64,000 nucleotides of DNA, from assembly GCF_026676115.1 (NCBI RefSeq), contig NZ_JAPONB010000013.1, positions 1-64,000 of the forward strand, read 5' to 3'. Of the stretch, positions 17,205 to 26,860 are shown in pieces. This stretch comes from Salinimicrobium sp. TH3 (lineage in GTDB: Bacteria > Bacteroidota > Bacteroidia > Flavobacteriales > Flavobacteriaceae). A program made the position numbers and the translations under genes. Under the pieces are notes generated by a model. That model made no database searches. It had not been told where the DNA came from and saw only the letters and a list, made by a program, of their open reading frames with translations. Position 1 is the first letter of the stretch. Each line of letters opens with the position of its first letter.

Positions 17205-19697
17205 ATGAACAACCGATTAATGTTGCGGCTGGTTATTGTTTTTTTCTCTTTCTCAATAACAAGTTGTGCCGTATTTAAGCCTGAAAAGGACAAGAAAACG
17301 GCAGCCGTTAAAGACTCTTCAGAAAAAGATAAAAACGGGATCAAGGCCTACGATAAGGTGATCACCAAAAAAGCAAAAACCGACACCGGACTTTTCACAG
17401 TACATCAAATTGATGACGATTACTACTACGAGATCCCAGACAGTCTTTTTAACAGGGAAATGCTTATGGTTACCAGGATCGCCCAAACTGCATCGGGCAT
17501 TGGTTTTGGTGGCGGAAAACAAAATGAACAGGTGCTACGCTGGGAAAAAAAGAACAAGAACGTACTTCTACGAGTGGTATCCCACGATGTGTTTGCTGCC
17601 GACTCATTACCAGTCCATGAAGCTGTAAGAAATTCCAACTTTGAACCTATCCTTTTCTCCTTTGACATTGAGGCTTTTCATAAAGATTCTGTGAACAATG
17701 CAACAGTTATCAAGGTGACAGATCTTTTTAAAAAGGATGTACAGGCTTTAGGTTTTCCTGAAGGACGTCGCAAAAGCTACAAAATAAGCCGTCTGGATGA
17801 TAGCAGGTCTTATATTGACACCATCCGCAGTTATCCAAAAAATATTGAGGTTCGCCACGTGAAGACTTACAATGCCGGGGAACCACCTTCTAATTCAAGT
17901 ACGGGATCAATTTCAGTAAAAATGAGTAACTCCATGATCCTGCTTCCAGAAGTTCCAATGGAAAGAAGGTATTATGATGAGCGTGTAGGCTGGTTTACTA
18001 CAGGACAAACAGATTATGGGCTGGATGCTCAAAAAAGTGAAACTGTACGTTACCTTGACCGCTGGAGACTGGAGGTGAAGGAGGAAGATATGGAAAAATT
18101 CAAGCGAGGAGAACTGGTTGAACCCAAGGAACAGATCGTTTACTATGTAGACCGTGCGACTCCAAAAAAATGGATCCCATACATCAAACAGGGAATTGAG
18201 GACTGGCAGGTTGCTTTTGAAGCTGCAGGTTTCAAAAATGCCATTATTGCCAAAGATCCTCCTTCAAAAGAGGAAGATCCCGACTGGAGTCCCGAAGATG
18301 TTCGCTACTCTGTAGTGCGTTATCTTGCTTCTCCTATTCCAAATGCAAACGGGCCTCACGTAAGTGACCCGCGTTCGGGAGAGATTCTGGAATCGGATAT
18401 TAACTGGTACCACAACGTAATGACCCTTCTAAGAAACTGGTTCTTTGTACAAACTGCGGCAATCAATGAAGATGCCCGCGGAGTAGAATTTAAAGATGAG
18501 ATCATGGGTCGTTTGATCAGGTTTGTATCTTCTCATGAAGTAGGCCATACCTTAGGATTGCCTCATAACATGGGAAGCAGTGTTGCTTATCCTGTAGAGT
18601 CCCTTAGAGATCCTGAATTCACTAAAAAGTACGGAACAGCTCCATCTATTATGGACTACGCCCGTTTCAATTATATTGCACAACCCGAAGATGGAGATGT
18701 AGCTTTGATGCCTGATATTGGTCCTTACGACAAGTATTCCATCATGTGGGGTTACAAACCAATTCCTGAAAAAGAAGGGAAAGAGGAGAAAGAAATTCTC
18801 GACTCCTGGATCCTTGAAAAAGCAGGAGACCCTGTTTACAGGTTTGGTGGCCAACAGAGCGGAGTGATCGATCCTACTTCACAAACCGAAGATCTTGGAG
18901 ATGACGCTGTTCTTGCCAGCCAGTATGGGATCAAAAACCTTAAAAGGATCATCCCAAACCTCATCGAGTGGACTGCAGAAAAAGGGAAAGATTACGATGA
19001 TCTTGAAACGATGTATGAGCAAGTGCTTGGGCAATATAACCGTTACATGGGTCACGTTGCTGCCAATGTGGGTGGTGTGATCAAGGAAACAAAAACCTAC
19101 GACCAGGAAGGTGCTGTTTATTTCCACGTTACAGCCGAAAAGCAAAAGAACGCAATGAATTTCCTTCAGGAGGAATTGTTCTCAACTCCCGAGTGGCTTA
19201 TTGATCAGGAGATCTTCAACAGGATAGAATTTGATGGGAATGTTGAAAGGATCAGGAACACGCAGGAAAGAACGCTTAACAACCTGCTTGACTTCGGAAG
19301 AATGGCAAGATTGATCGAGAACCGTGAAATGAACGGAAATAGCGCCTACGGACTTCTGGACATGATGCAGGACCTTAGAACAGGTGTCTGGAGTGAATTG
19401 GGAAGAGGCCAAAATATCGACACTTATCGAAGAAATCTTCAAAGAGCGTACATCGATCGCATGGAATACCTTATGACCGAAGAACAGTCTGAAATTCCTG
19501 CCCGCTACCGTTCATGGGTCACAAGATCAAATGTTGATGTTGCCCAAAGTGATATTCGTCCTGTTGTTCGTGGAGAGTTGAAAAAGCTTCAGCGTGACCT
19601 TCGCAACAGCATTGGTCGAAGCAGAGATACGCTTACCCGTTATCATTTGGAAGACGCTTTGGAAAGAGTAAACCTTATTCTGGACCCAAACAGCTAA
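17205..19697 (+). CDS. zinc-dependent metalloprotease lipoprotein (DUF5117/DUF5118 type)
   Basis: The 830-residue protein starts with a lipoprotein signal (VFFSFSITSC, Cys22). Near residue 444 lies HEVGHTLGLPH, the zinc-binding HExxHxxGxxH motif of metzincin-like peptidases. The flanking regions match the large Bacteroidota family annotated as zinc-dependent metalloprotease, with domains before the catalytic part (VTRIAQTASGIGFGGGKQNEQ, ERRYYDERVGWF) and a long helical C-terminus. It is expected in the periplasm or on the cell surface. Natural substrates are unknown. It stands alone and shares a terminator with the convergent permease. Confidence 0.88.
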   Translation: MNNRLMLRLVIVFFSFSITSCAVFKPEKDKKTAAVKDSSEKDKNGIKAYDKVITKKAKTDTGLFTVHQIDDDYYYEIPDSLFNREMLMVTRIAQTASGIGFGGGKQNEQVLRWEKKNKNVLLRVVSHDVFAADSLPVHEAVRNSNFEPILFSFDIEAFHKDSVNNATVIKVTDLFKKDVQALGFPEGRRKSYKISRLDDSRSYIDTIRSYPKNIEVRHVKTYNAGEPPSNSSTGSISVKMSNSMILLPEVPMERRYYDERVGWFTTGQTDYGLDAQKSETVRYLDRWRLEVKEEDMEKFKRGELVEPKEQIVYYVDRATPKKWIPYIKQGIEDWQVAFEAAGFKNAIIAKDPPSKEEDPDWSPEDVRYSVVRYLASPIPNANGPHVSDPRSGEILESDINWYHNVMTLLRNWFFVQTAAINEDARGVEFKDEIMGRLIRFVSSHEVGHTLGLPHNMGSSVAYPVESLRDPEFTKKYGTAPSIMDYARFNYIAQPEDGDVALMPDIGPYDKYSIMWGYKPIPEKEGKEEKEILDSWILEKAGDPVYRFGGQQSGVIDPTSQTEDLGDDAVLASQYGIKNLKRIIPNLIEWTAEKGKDYDDLETMYEQVLGQYNRYMGHVAANVGGVIKETKTYDQEGAVYFHVTAEKQKNAMNFLQEELFSTPEWLIDQEIFNRIEFDGNVERIRNTQERTLNNLLDFGRMARLIENREMNGNSAYGLLDMMQDLRTGVWSELGRGQNIDTYRRNLQRAYIDRMEYLMTEEQSEIPARYRSWVTRSNVDVAQSDIRPVVRGELKKLQRDLRNSIGRSRDTLTRYHLEDALERVNLILDPNS

Positions 19698-19719
19698 ACC
19701 TTAATTAGGCATAAAATGA

Positions 19720-19745
19720 AAGAGCCGGACGTTTGTCCGGCTCTT
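19720..19745. terminator. strong terminator between metalloprotease and permease genes
   Basis: AAGAGCCGGAC and GTCCGGCTCTT form an 11-bp stem with loop GTTT. A T run follows on the plus strand; the minus-strand T run is weaker. It serves the metalloprotease gene and probably also the end of the metal island. Confidence 0.88.
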
Positions 19746-19751
19746 CTTTTT

Positions 19752-20843
19752 TTATATTACCCATAATCTTACAATCCAGCCCCCTAAAAGCCATACATAA
19801 GAAATTAAGGCAAGGTACTTCATGACATTTTCCATCACCTGACTCTTCGGAGCCATTTCTTTCATATGGTCAACATCTTTCCTTTTAAAAAAGCCGATGT
19901 AGATCAGAATTCCGGAAAGGATAAGAAATATAAGGTTAAGGAAAAAAGTGTAGTCGATCTGGAAATGTTCAGATTCAAGGATCTTCACGTTTTTCGGATC
20001 GGGTAGCAGACTTAACAGGTCAAAAGAATAATGCAAAACCAGGGAAGTTCCAATAAGTGCAGTAAACAGCAAAAAGAGGATAAAAAGTGACATTTTCCAG
20101 CCATAATATTTTGCATTGATCCGCAACACCGGAAATACTACCAGGTCACTGAAGATAAAAGCCATTACTCCTGCAAAACTCACTCCCTTTCCGAAGAGCA
20201 GCGCCGCCAGCGGAATATTTCCCATGGAACCAATAAAGGTTAGAAACGCAGCAACGGGCCCAACTATAATATGCTCTAAAATGGTAAAGAAGCTATAGCT
20301 TTCAACCTCCGGGCCGCTGTTGATAAAGAGGGTTCTAAAAAAAGAATCGGGCACAAAGGCAGCTACTATTCCGGCAATGGTGAAGCCAATGGTTACATCC
20401 TTCCACACCATCTTCCATTCCATGGCATATTGCTTTGCCACCTTGGCCCAGGCAGTTTCAGACTTCATCTTCTCTTTCCATGCTTTATCTGATCCTTCAT
20501 CATCATCCTCTTCTCCTTTTAGCCGCTCCCGTGCCTTTTTGATCAGTTTCTTTGGATTAATCAGCCTTACAATGAGCCAGCTGATGAGGATAAGCAGGAT
20601 TCCTCCCACATACTCCCCTACCACAAATTGCCAACCCAGGAAAATGGCAATGATGATCCCCAGCTCTATTACTAGATTTGTGGAGGCAAGAAGAAAAGCT
20701 ATAGAAGGAACAAAACCTGCTCCTTTTTTAAAAAGACTTTTAGTAGAAGCAAGGGCAGAAAAACTACAGGAACTGCTAATAAAGCCGAAGAAGGTACCCA
20801 GGAGCACTCCTTTCGCATCTTTTCCTCCCATTGTTTTTTCCAT
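19752..20843 (-). CDS. permease (DUF318/PF03773-like), 5' end interrupted by in-frame stop
   Basis: The open part encodes 363 residues with about eight membrane helices and the motif FFGFISSSCSFSALASTKSLFKKGAGF, typical of PF03773 permeases, some of which export organoarsenicals or other toxic compounds. A charged cytoplasmic loop (about residues 100-140) separates two halves. Reading upstream in the same frame gives family-like helix sequence (FFWKALWAFILGYIISSGIQIFVTEKK), then a TAG, then twelve more codons from an ATG at 20975. The intact gene would thus run 19752-20975. From the ATG at 20843 the first helix is lost. It is either a recent nonsense mutation, a read error, or a non-ATG start. 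It is the last gene of the metal island. Confidence 0.75.
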   Translation of the reverse strand: MEKTMGGKDAKGVLLGTFFGFISSSCSFSALASTKSLFKKGAGFVPSIAFLLASTNLVIELGIIIAIFLGWQFVVGEYVGGILLILISWLIVRLINPKKLIKKARERLKGEEDDDEGSDKAWKEKMKSETAWAKVAKQYAMEWKMVWKDVTIGFTIAGIVAAFVPDSFFRTLFINSGPEVESYSFFTILEHIIVGPVAAFLTFIGSMGNIPLAALLFGKGVSFAGVMAFIFSDLVVFPVLRINAKYYGWKMSLFILFLLFTALIGTSLVLHYSFDLLSLLPDPKNVKILESEHFQIDYTFFLNLIFLILSGILIYIGFFKRKDVDHMKEMAPKSQVMENVMKYLALISYVWLLGGWIVRLWVI

Positions 20844-20936
20844 CTTCTTTTCGGTAACAAAGATCTGGATCCCACTACTAATGATATATCCGAGAATGAA
20901 AGCCCAGAGAGCTTTCCAAAAAAATCCTGTACTTGT

Positions 20937-20975
20937 CTAAGCAGCTTCTGCCCAGCTTTTCCAAAAGTCCTGCAT
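20937..20975 (-). other. separated 5' end of permease gene: ATG plus 12 codons then TAG
   Basis: The minus strand reads ATG at 20975, then MQDFWKSWAEAA, then TAG at 20939-20937, in the same frame as the permease. No ATG, GTG or TTG occurs in frame between this TAG and the ATG at 20843, so the intervening conserved helix has no ordinary start codon. Confidence 0.8.
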
Positions 20976-21018
20976 TCAATCCTGGTTTTAAAATTATATA
21001 TTAAAATGCCATTTTTGA

Positions 21019-24000
21019 CTAGTCAATTTTGGCAGTTCTCAGTCTCAGTGCATTTGCAATTACCGACACCGAACTAAAGCTCATCGCCAAAGCAGCGATC
21101 ATTGGTGATAATAAAAGTCCGAAGAACGGGTATAAAACTCCCGCCGCAATAGGCACTCCCAGCGTATTATAGATCAACGCAAAGAACAGGTTCTGTTTGA
21201 TGTTGGTCATTACCTTTGAACTAAGTTTTTTGGCTTTAACCACTCCGTGCAAATCACCTTTTACAAGAGTGATCTCGGCGCTTTCAATGGCAACATCGGT
21301 TCCTGTACCCATAGCAATCCCAATATCGGCTTTGGCAAGTGCGGGTGCATCGTTGATCCCATCTCCGGCCATAGCCACTTTTTTACCTTGTGCCTGAAGT
21401 TTTTCCACCTCTTCCAGCTTGTTCTGCGGAAGCATTCCGGCTTTAAAACCTGTGAGATGCAGCTCAGAAGCCACTGCCGAGGCCGTTGTCTCATTATCAC
21501 CGGTAAGCATGATCACTTCCACACCATCATCCATAAGTTCTTGAATGGCCTGGCGGCTGGTTTTCTTGATAGGATCGGTAATGGTGACATAACCTGAAAC
21601 CTCATTATCAATAGCGATATATGACACTGTCTTCCCCAGCTCCTGCTCTTGTTTTACTTTTTTCTGAAGTTCCTCTGAAATATCAGCATTAAGCTGACTC
21701 ATAAGTTTCTCATTTCCGATTGCCACTTCTTTTCCTGAAGTAGAACCGGTCACGCCTTTCCCCGTAACCGCATTAAAGTCTGATGCTTCAGAAATAGCTA
21801 TTTTTCGATCCTTCGCGTAATTCACCGTTGCTGAAGCTAAAGGGTGCTCACTCTGGGCATTTACCGATGCCATTAATTCGATCACCTTGTCTTCAGAATA
21901 ACTTCCATAGGCCACCACTTTCTCTACAGAAGGTTTTCCCTCGGTAATGGTACCAGTCTTGTCGATGATCAAAACATCAATTTTGTTCATTTGCTCCAGG
22001 GACTGTGCGTTCTTGATCAACACCCCATTCTGTGCACCTTTTCCAACTCCTACCATGACCGACATTGGCGTCGCTAGGCCCAGGGCACAGGGACAGGCAA
22101 TGATCAACACTGCAATAGCGTTGATAAGCGCATAGACGTACTGAGGTTCGGGGCCATAGATAGCCCAAATGATAAAGGTAATAATAGAAATAAATACCAC
22201 TACCGGCACGAAGTAGCCTGAGATCCTGTCGGCCAGCTTTTGAATAGGTGCCTGCGAACGGCTCGCGTCATTTACCATTTTAATGATCTGGGCAAGCAGG
22301 GTTTCATCACCTACTTTTTCAGCCGTCATGGTGAAACTACGGTTTCCGTTAATTGTTCCGGAGGTCACCTTATCGCCTTCAACTTTTTCCACTGGAACAG
22401 GTTCCCCCGTGATCATGGATTCATCGATATTGGTTTCTCCTTTTTTAATACTTCCATCCACAGGGATCTTTTCTCCCGGTTTCACCCGAAGAATGTCGCC
22501 CACTTCTATCTTATCTGTGTCAATAACTTTTTCTTCTCCGTCAACCACAATAGTCGCTTTGTTGGGAGCCAGTTTCAGCAACTCCTTGATTGCAGAATTC
22601 GTACGGCTGTGCGCGCGGGCTTCCAGCACCTGTCCCATTAAAACTAAAGTGAGAATTACTGTGGCAGCTTCAAAATAGACATGCACAGTGCCCGCATGCG
22701 TTTTAAATTGCGCGGGAAAGAAGTCAGGAAACACCATTCCGAAAACACTAAAAAGCCAGGCAACCCCGGCACCAATCCCAATAAGGGTGAACATGTTTAG
22801 GTTCCAGGATTTGATCGATCTATATGCTCTTTCAAAGAACATCCAGGTAGCATAAAAAACCACCGGAATGGAAAGTCCAAATTGTACCCAATTCCAGGCC
22901 TCCATGCTCATCCATTTATAAATTGGGTTGCCGGGGATCATTTCCCCCATGGCAATCAGGAAGATGGGCAGTGTAAAAGCAACGGCAATTTTGAACTTTT
23001 TAACGAGCTTGTTATAGGTTTTCTGCTCTCCGGTAAGATCCGGCTCTATGCGTACGAGATCCATTCCGCAGATGGGGCAGCTTCCAGGCTCATCCTTAAC
23101 TACCTCAGGATGCATGGGGCAGGTGTATTGATCTGGTTTTACGGTCAAACTCACTTCTTCCACCAGGTCCATTCCGCAGACAGGGCAATCTCCCGGTTGA
23201 TCATAAGTTTTGTCCCCCTCACAATGCATGGGGCAGTAATAGGTTCCCGTGCCTTTCCCTTGTGGTTTTTTGGGTTTAGGTGGCACAGAGGAATCCTGGC
23301 CCGGCAAATAAATATTATACGAACCCGCCTCGTCCAAAAGGGCTTCCTGTAAAGCAGTCACAGGAACAGGCTTGTTCATGGAAACAAAGGCCTCTGCCTT
23401 TTCCAGGTTCACATTGGCTTTCCCTACTCCATCAACCTTTTGCAGCACATCCTGCACGTGTTCTCTACAGCCGCTACAGGTCATACCTACGATCTCAAAA
23501 CGCTGCTCAATTTTTCCATTTTTGGGCGCATCTAAAATGTGATAATTCCAGCCATCTTTTTGAAGGGCGTCTTCGAAAACCCCAACCGGAATATGCTTTT
23601 CCATCTCAATGACAGCTTCGGCTTTCTCAAGATCAACCTTCGCTTTTTTTACTCCTGCAACCTTATTAAAGGTTTCTTCCACGTGAGTACGGCAGCCGTT
23701 GCAGGTCATCCCGATGATGCTGTAGGTGTGGGTCATTAAATCAGCCTCTTCAACTTTTCCAAAATTTTGACCATCATCAGCAGTGTTATCTTCAGAAACT
23801 GAATTATCATTCTGGGGAACTTTGGAAAAGTTTGTTTCTCCCTTTCCTTCCTGTTCAACAATGTGATACTTCCCTCCATCCTTTTGAAGGGCTGCTTCAA
23901 ATGTGCCAACCGGAATATGCTTCTCCATTTCGATCACGGCTTCAGCCTTTTCCAGGTCTACTGAAGCGTTTTGCACCCCTTTTACTCCCTGAAGCGTCTT

Positions 24001-24381
24001 CTCTACATGAGCTCGACAGCCATTACAGGTCATGCCGGTCACCTGATAGGTATGGGTCATGCTTGTCTCAACTTTTCCAAAGTTTTGACTATCATCAGCA
24101 GTGTTATCTTCAGAAACTGAATTATCATTCTTGGGAACTTTGGAGAAGTTTGAGTTTGCTTCAGCAGTACCGGGAGCGAGGATGTGATAATTTCCACCGC
24201 CTTTTTGCAGGGCTGTTTCCAAGATGTCCCAAGGAATATGCTTCTCCATTTCGATCACCGCTTCAGCATTTTCAAGATCAACAGTGACATTTTTCACCCC
24301 GTTAACTTCCTGAAGCGTCTTCTCTACATGAGCACGACAGCCGTTGCAGGTCATGCCGGTAATTTTATATGTATGTACCAT
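21019..24381 (-). CDS. copper/heavy-metal P1B-type ATPase with four HMA domains
   Basis: A cation-exporting P-type ATPase of 1120 residues, larger than usual CopA (about 750-850). Four HMA domains carry GMTCNGC or GMTCSGC (Cys pairs 12/15, 119/122, 227/230, 302/305). Two CPMH...CPxCGMDL heavy-metal modules follow (about 381-407 and 419-443). The pump core has eight helices, the TGEP actuator motif, the transmembrane [12 protein letters not shown], the phosphorylation site DKTGT and [25 protein letters not shown] and the context point to Cu+ or Ag+ export from the cytoplasm. The linkers after HMA1 and HMA2 are nearly identical, a sign of recent internal duplication. The permease follows in the same direction. 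Confidence 0.92.
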   Translation of the reverse strand: MVHTYKITGMTCNGCRAHVEKTLQEVNGVKNVTVDLENAEAVIEMEKHIPWDILETALQKGGGNYHILAPGTAEANSNFSKVPKNDNSVSEDNTADDSQNFGKVETSMTHTYQVTGMTCNGCRAHVEKTLQGVKGVQNASVDLEKAEAVIEMEKHIPVGTFEAALQKDGGKYHIVEQEGKGETNFSKVPQNDNSVSEDNTADDGQNFGKVEEADLMTHTYSIIGMTCNGCRTHVEETFNKVAGVKKAKVDLEKAEAVIEMEKHIPVGVFEDALQKDGWNYHILDAPKNGKIEQRFEIVGMTCSGCREHVQDVLQKVDGVGKANVNLEKAEAFVSMNKPVPVTALQEALLDEAGSYNIYLPGQDSSVPPKPKKPQGKGTGTYYCPMHCEGDKTYDQPGDCPVCGMDLVEEVSLTVKPDQYTCPMHPEVVKDEPGSCPICGMDLVRIEPDLTGEQKTYNKLVKKFKIAVAFTLPIFLIAMGEMIPGNPIYKWMSMEAWNWVQFGLSIPVVFYATWMFFERAYRSIKSWNLNMFTLIGIGAGVAWLFSVFGMVFPDFFPAQFKTHAGTVHVYFEAATVILTLVLMGQVLEARAHSRTNSAIKELLKLAPNKATIVVDGEEKVIDTDKIEVGDILRVKPGEKIPVDGSIKKGETNIDESMITGEPVPVEKVEGDKVTSGTINGNRSFTMTAEKVGDETLLAQIIKMVNDASRSQAPIQKLADRISGYFVPVVVFISIITFIIWAIYGPEPQYVYALINAIAVLIIACPCALGLATPMSVMVGVGKGAQNGVLIKNAQSLEQMNKIDVLIIDKTGTITEGKPSVEKVVAYGSYSEDKVIELMASVNAQSEHPLASATVNYAKDRKIAISEASDFNAVTGKGVTGSTSGKEVAIGNEKLMSQLNADISEELQKKVKQEQELGKTVSYIAIDNEVSGYVTITDPIKKTSRQAIQELMDDGVEVIMLTGDNETTASAVASELHLTGFKAGMLPQNKLEEVEKLQAQGKKVAMAGDGINDAPALAKADIGIAMGTGTDVAIESAEITLVKGDLHGVVKAKKLSSKVMTNIKQNLFFALIYNTLGVPIAAGVLYPFFGLLLSPMIAALAMSFSSVSVIANALRLRTAKID
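23752..24148. repeat. internal tandem duplication in the ATPase gene (period about 318 bp)
   Basis: A 79-bp block at 23752-23830 recurs at 24070-24148 with only a handful of differences. It encodes NFSKVP(Q/K)[13 protein letters not shown](G/S)QNFGKVE, the linker after an HMA domain. The adjoining HMA domains are also very alike ([10 protein letters not shown] in three copies). The unit of one HMA plus linker appears to have been copied recently. Confidence 0.85.
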
Positions 24382-24463
24382 TTTCTTTCACTTTAGACTC
24401 CAAAGTTCGCAGGAAAGAAGCCGAATGTGTTATACAATTCGGGAAAATTATGGTAAGATTCTC

Positions 24464-24958
24464 CTATTCCTCCTCATTCTCCAGGCGGTAAATTATCTTT
24501 TTCATTTGCGCGATCTCCCTTTTCTGAGCTTCTATAATTTCTTCAGCCAGTTTTTTAGTTTCAGGGTCATCAATATCTGCGCGTTTACTGGTCAAAATTG
24601 CGATCGAGTGGTGAGGGATCATCGCTTTCATATACAAAACATCCCCAATAACAGGCCGCTGCGCTCTAACTAAACCTAATGCCGATACGAATAAGACAAG
24701 GCTACCCAGATAAATAGCAATATTCTTCTTCTTGTTCTTATACATTTTGAGCATAAGAGAAAGCATGATCACCGCCATCGCTGAAATACCAAGACAAGTC
24801 ATATAAAACCGGGTCATACTAAAATAAACATGATCCCATTCATAGGTATTCATGTACATTGTAATATACATAGCCACAAAGGACAAACCGAGCATTAACA
24901 AGAACCTGCCGTAATTGCTGCCACTCATTTTATGCTGTTTTTTATCTTCTGAATTCAT
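24464..24958 (-). CDS. DUF305 domain membrane protein
   Basis: The 164-residue protein has three N-terminal membrane helices (about 16-40, 50-75 and 80-98). A soluble DUF305 tail follows, with MIPHHSIAILTSKRADI and a helical, charged C-terminus. DUF305 resembles a four-helix ferritin-like fold and is often found beside metal resistance genes; its biochemical role is unknown. The two adjacent His in IPHHS are the likely ligands. It sits between the DUF3347 lipoprotein and the ATPase, in line with an envelope role in metal handling. Confidence 0.85.
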   Translation of the reverse strand: MNSEDKKQHKMSGSNYGRFLLMLGLSFVAMYITMYMNTYEWDHVYFSMTRFYMTCLGISAMAVIMLSLMLKMYKNKKKNIAIYLGSLVLFVSALGLVRAQRPVIGDVLYMKAMIPHHSIAILTSKRADIDDPETKKLAEEIIEAQKREIAQMKKIIYRLENEEE

Positions 24959-24989
24959 CTTATTTTGGTTTTTGATTGGTTTAGCTTTT

Positions 24990-25535
24990 TTATTTTTTAA
25001 TCGTCTTTTCTACAGAACCACAATCTGGCATCTTATCACCGAAATACGGATTGTTTATTTCTTCAATATCTGCATACCAATAAGCTCCTTTATTATCAAA
25101 TGCCATTGGACAGAACTTTTTATAAATAGTACCACCAGATAATGCATCTTCAAACATAGGTCCCGCTTTTTCTGTAAATATTGCGAACAATTCCCTTTGT
25201 CTTTCCAGGTCCCCGGTTTCAGACATTTGCTGGGCTATAGCTTTCATCTCGGCGCGCTCTGCCGAAAATGAGGCGATCATACTTTCAGCCACATCCTGTA
25301 CCTCGTCTGCATCTGCATTGGTTAAGGCCATTTTAATCTCCAGATAGTTATGCCATATTTTCCCTGTCATACCATCAATAAAATGCTGGTCGGCAATATC
25401 CGGGGTTTCTTTTGCTGCTTCTTTAACTTCTTCGGGAGTATTAATTTCCACGCTTTGTTGTTTTTCCTTGTCCTGACAGGAGTGCAGCAGGATCAAACCG
25501 AAACAAAGCATCATTAATTTTAAATAAGCTTTCAT
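24990..25535 (-). CDS. DUF3347 lipoprotein (second copy)
   Basis: A 181-residue lipoprotein (lipobox LILLHSC, Cys20). Residues about 50-140 are helical. The C-terminal module holds CPMAFDNKGAYW (Cys142), NPYFGDKM and CG (Cys172). The same module ends the CusB-like adaptor and the other lipoprotein of this island. Cys, Met and conserved aromatics suggest periplasmic Cu/Ag binding (inference; the family has no settled function). It lies 140 bp after the regulator gene, with a weak hairpin between. Confidence 0.85.
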   Translation of the reverse strand: MKAYLKLMMLCFGLILLHSCQDKEKQQSVEINTPEEVKEAAKETPDIADQHFIDGMTGKIWHNYLEIKMALTNADADEVQDVAESMIASFSAERAEMKAIAQQMSETGDLERQRELFAIFTEKAGPMFEDALSGGTIYKKFCPMAFDNKGAYWYADIEEINNPYFGDKMPDCGSVEKTIKK

Positions 25536-25609
25536 GAGTTTATGGTTTAAAAATTTAGTCTTATACTAAGTTCGGAAAAAGCCAAGGCAAAGACTCATAA
25601 AAGAATCGT

Positions 25610-25633
25610 AAAACCCAATATTCATCGGGTTTT
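25610..25633 (-). terminator. weak hairpin between regulator and second DUF3347 gene
   Basis: AAAACCC (25610-25616) pairs with GGGTTTT (25627-25633) around a 10-nt loop. On the minus strand the stem's own T stretch is short. It could attenuate rather than end transcription, giving lower expression of the downstream half of the island. Confidence 0.35.
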
Positions 25634-25675
25634 TCAAAGACAGTCTCAATTTCTAAAAAAGGAAAGAACAAGAAC

Positions 25676-26236
25676 CTATAGTTCGTCAAGCGGTGTACGC
25701 TTATTTTCCTTTACCTGCTTAAAATGCGTGGGAGTCAATCCAGTGACTTTTTTGAACTGTTTGCTCAAATGGGAAACGCTGGAATAATGCAGTTGATGGG
25801 CGATTTGGCTTAGAGAAAGCTCATCATAGACCAAAAGTTCTTTGACTTTTTCGATCTTTTGAGTAATAACGTATTGTTCAATGGTCACCCCCTGAACTTC
25901 CGAAAACAATTTGCTGAGGGCCGAATAATCCTGGTGAAACTTTTCAGAAAGATATTCCGAAAATGTCATTTTTGGAAGATCATCAGAATTATGGATCAAT
26001 TCCACAACTGTAGTTTTTATGCTCTCAATGAGCCGGGTCTTTTTATCGTCAATAAGTTCGAACCCCAATTTATTAAATCGCTCATTTAGAAGCTTTTTTT
26101 CTTGGGGAGTTAATTCCCTTTCTATCTCGGCCATACCCAGTTGAACTGTAACAGGATGAAGCCCGAACTGTTCCAGTTCAGACCTCACCATCATATTACA
26201 GCGGTTACAAACCATATTTTTAATAAAAAGCTTCAC
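25676..26236 (-). CDS. AraC-type regulator with N-terminal HMA-like metal-binding fold
   Basis: A 186-residue protein. Residues 1-60 follow the beta-alpha-beta-beta-alpha-beta order of HMA domains, with a CxxC pair in NMVCNRCNMMV (Cys10, Cys13). Residues about 80-180 form an AraC helix-turn-helix pair (TIEQYVITQKIEKVKELL, LSLSQIAHQLHYSSVSHLSKQFKKVTGLTP). A one-component sensor binding Cu+ or Ag+ and controlling this island is the natural reading (inference). The start is GTG at 26236, 6 bp after the preceding DUF3347 gene. I recall proteins of this size and fold, with and without the Cys pair, as common in flavobacteria. Confidence 0.85.
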   Translation of the reverse strand: MKLFIKNMVCNRCNMMVRSELEQFGLHPVTVQLGMAEIERELTPQEKKLLNERFNKLGFELIDDKKTRLIESIKTTVVELIHNSDDLPKMTFSEYLSEKFHQDYSALSKLFSEVQGVTIEQYVITQKIEKVKELLVYDELSLSQIAHQLHYSSVSHLSKQFKKVTGLTPTHFKQVKENKRTPLDEL

Positions 26237-26242
26237 TTGCTA

Positions 26243-26836
26243 CTATTTGATAGTATCACGAACGCTTCCACACTTCAACATCTTGTCACCGTAGTACGGG
26301 TTACGGATCTCTTCTGAAGATGACAACCAGTAGGCTCCTTTTCCATCGAAGGCCATTGGACAATACTGCTTGTAAACTTCTCCTGAAGATAATTCTCCTA
26401 CTAGCATATTTTCCATGGCTGCAGAAAGGTCCTGGAAAGTCGTTCTCTGCACATTGATATCATCTGTTTGGGCAATAGTTTGAGCTGCATTTAAAGCTTC
26501 TTCATTACCACCTGCATTTTGAAGTGCTTCGGTCATCATTTGGGCTCCGCTCTTTGCTTCTTCAGCATTAGTGTTCACTAAAGCGGTCTTGACGTGCATA
26601 TAGTGATTGTAGACAACCTCCATGTTCTGGTCGTTAAAAGCCAGATCACCCTGGGTACCATCATCAAGGTTCGTGCTCATATTATCCATATCGTGAACCT
26701 CGGTCTCTTCCATATGCATCTCGTTTTGCATTGGCATCGCACCATCTTCCACTTCACTTTCTTTTTTTGTCTCTCCGCATGAAGCAAGTAAAAATGCTCC
26801 AGCAAGAGCCATAATTGTCATTTTTGTTCTTTTCAT
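26243..26836 (-). CDS. DUF3347 lipoprotein with Met/His-rich segment
   Basis: The 197-residue lipoprotein (lipobox FLLASC, Cys20) has a Met/His/acid-rich segment at about 34-53 (MPMQNEMHMEETEVHDMDNM), typical of periplasmic copper or silver binding. A helical middle follows, and then the C-terminal module with CPMAFDGKGAYW (Cys159), NPYYGDKM and CG (Cys189). It lies 24 bp downstream of the CusB-like gene, whose own C-terminus carries the same module. A role as soluble-side metal carrier handing ions to the adaptor, like CusF, is inferred. It has no sequence likeness to CusF that I can see. Confidence 0.85.
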   Translation of the reverse strand: MKRTKMTIMALAGAFLLASCGETKKESEVEDGAMPMQNEMHMEETEVHDMDNMSTNLDDGTQGDLAFNDQNMEVVYNHYMHVKTALVNTNAEEAKSGAQMMTEALQNAGGNEEALNAAQTIAQTDDINVQRTTFQDLSAAMENMLVGELSSGEVYKQYCPMAFDGKGAYWLSSSEEIRNPYYGDKMLKCGSVRDTIK

Positions 26837-26860
26837 TTTTCTGTTGTTTATAATTATTGA

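Noticed and set aside
23752-24148. The ATPase repeat as an assembly error
   Set aside because: The two copies differ at several bases and the HMA domains between them have diverged, so a real duplication is more likely.
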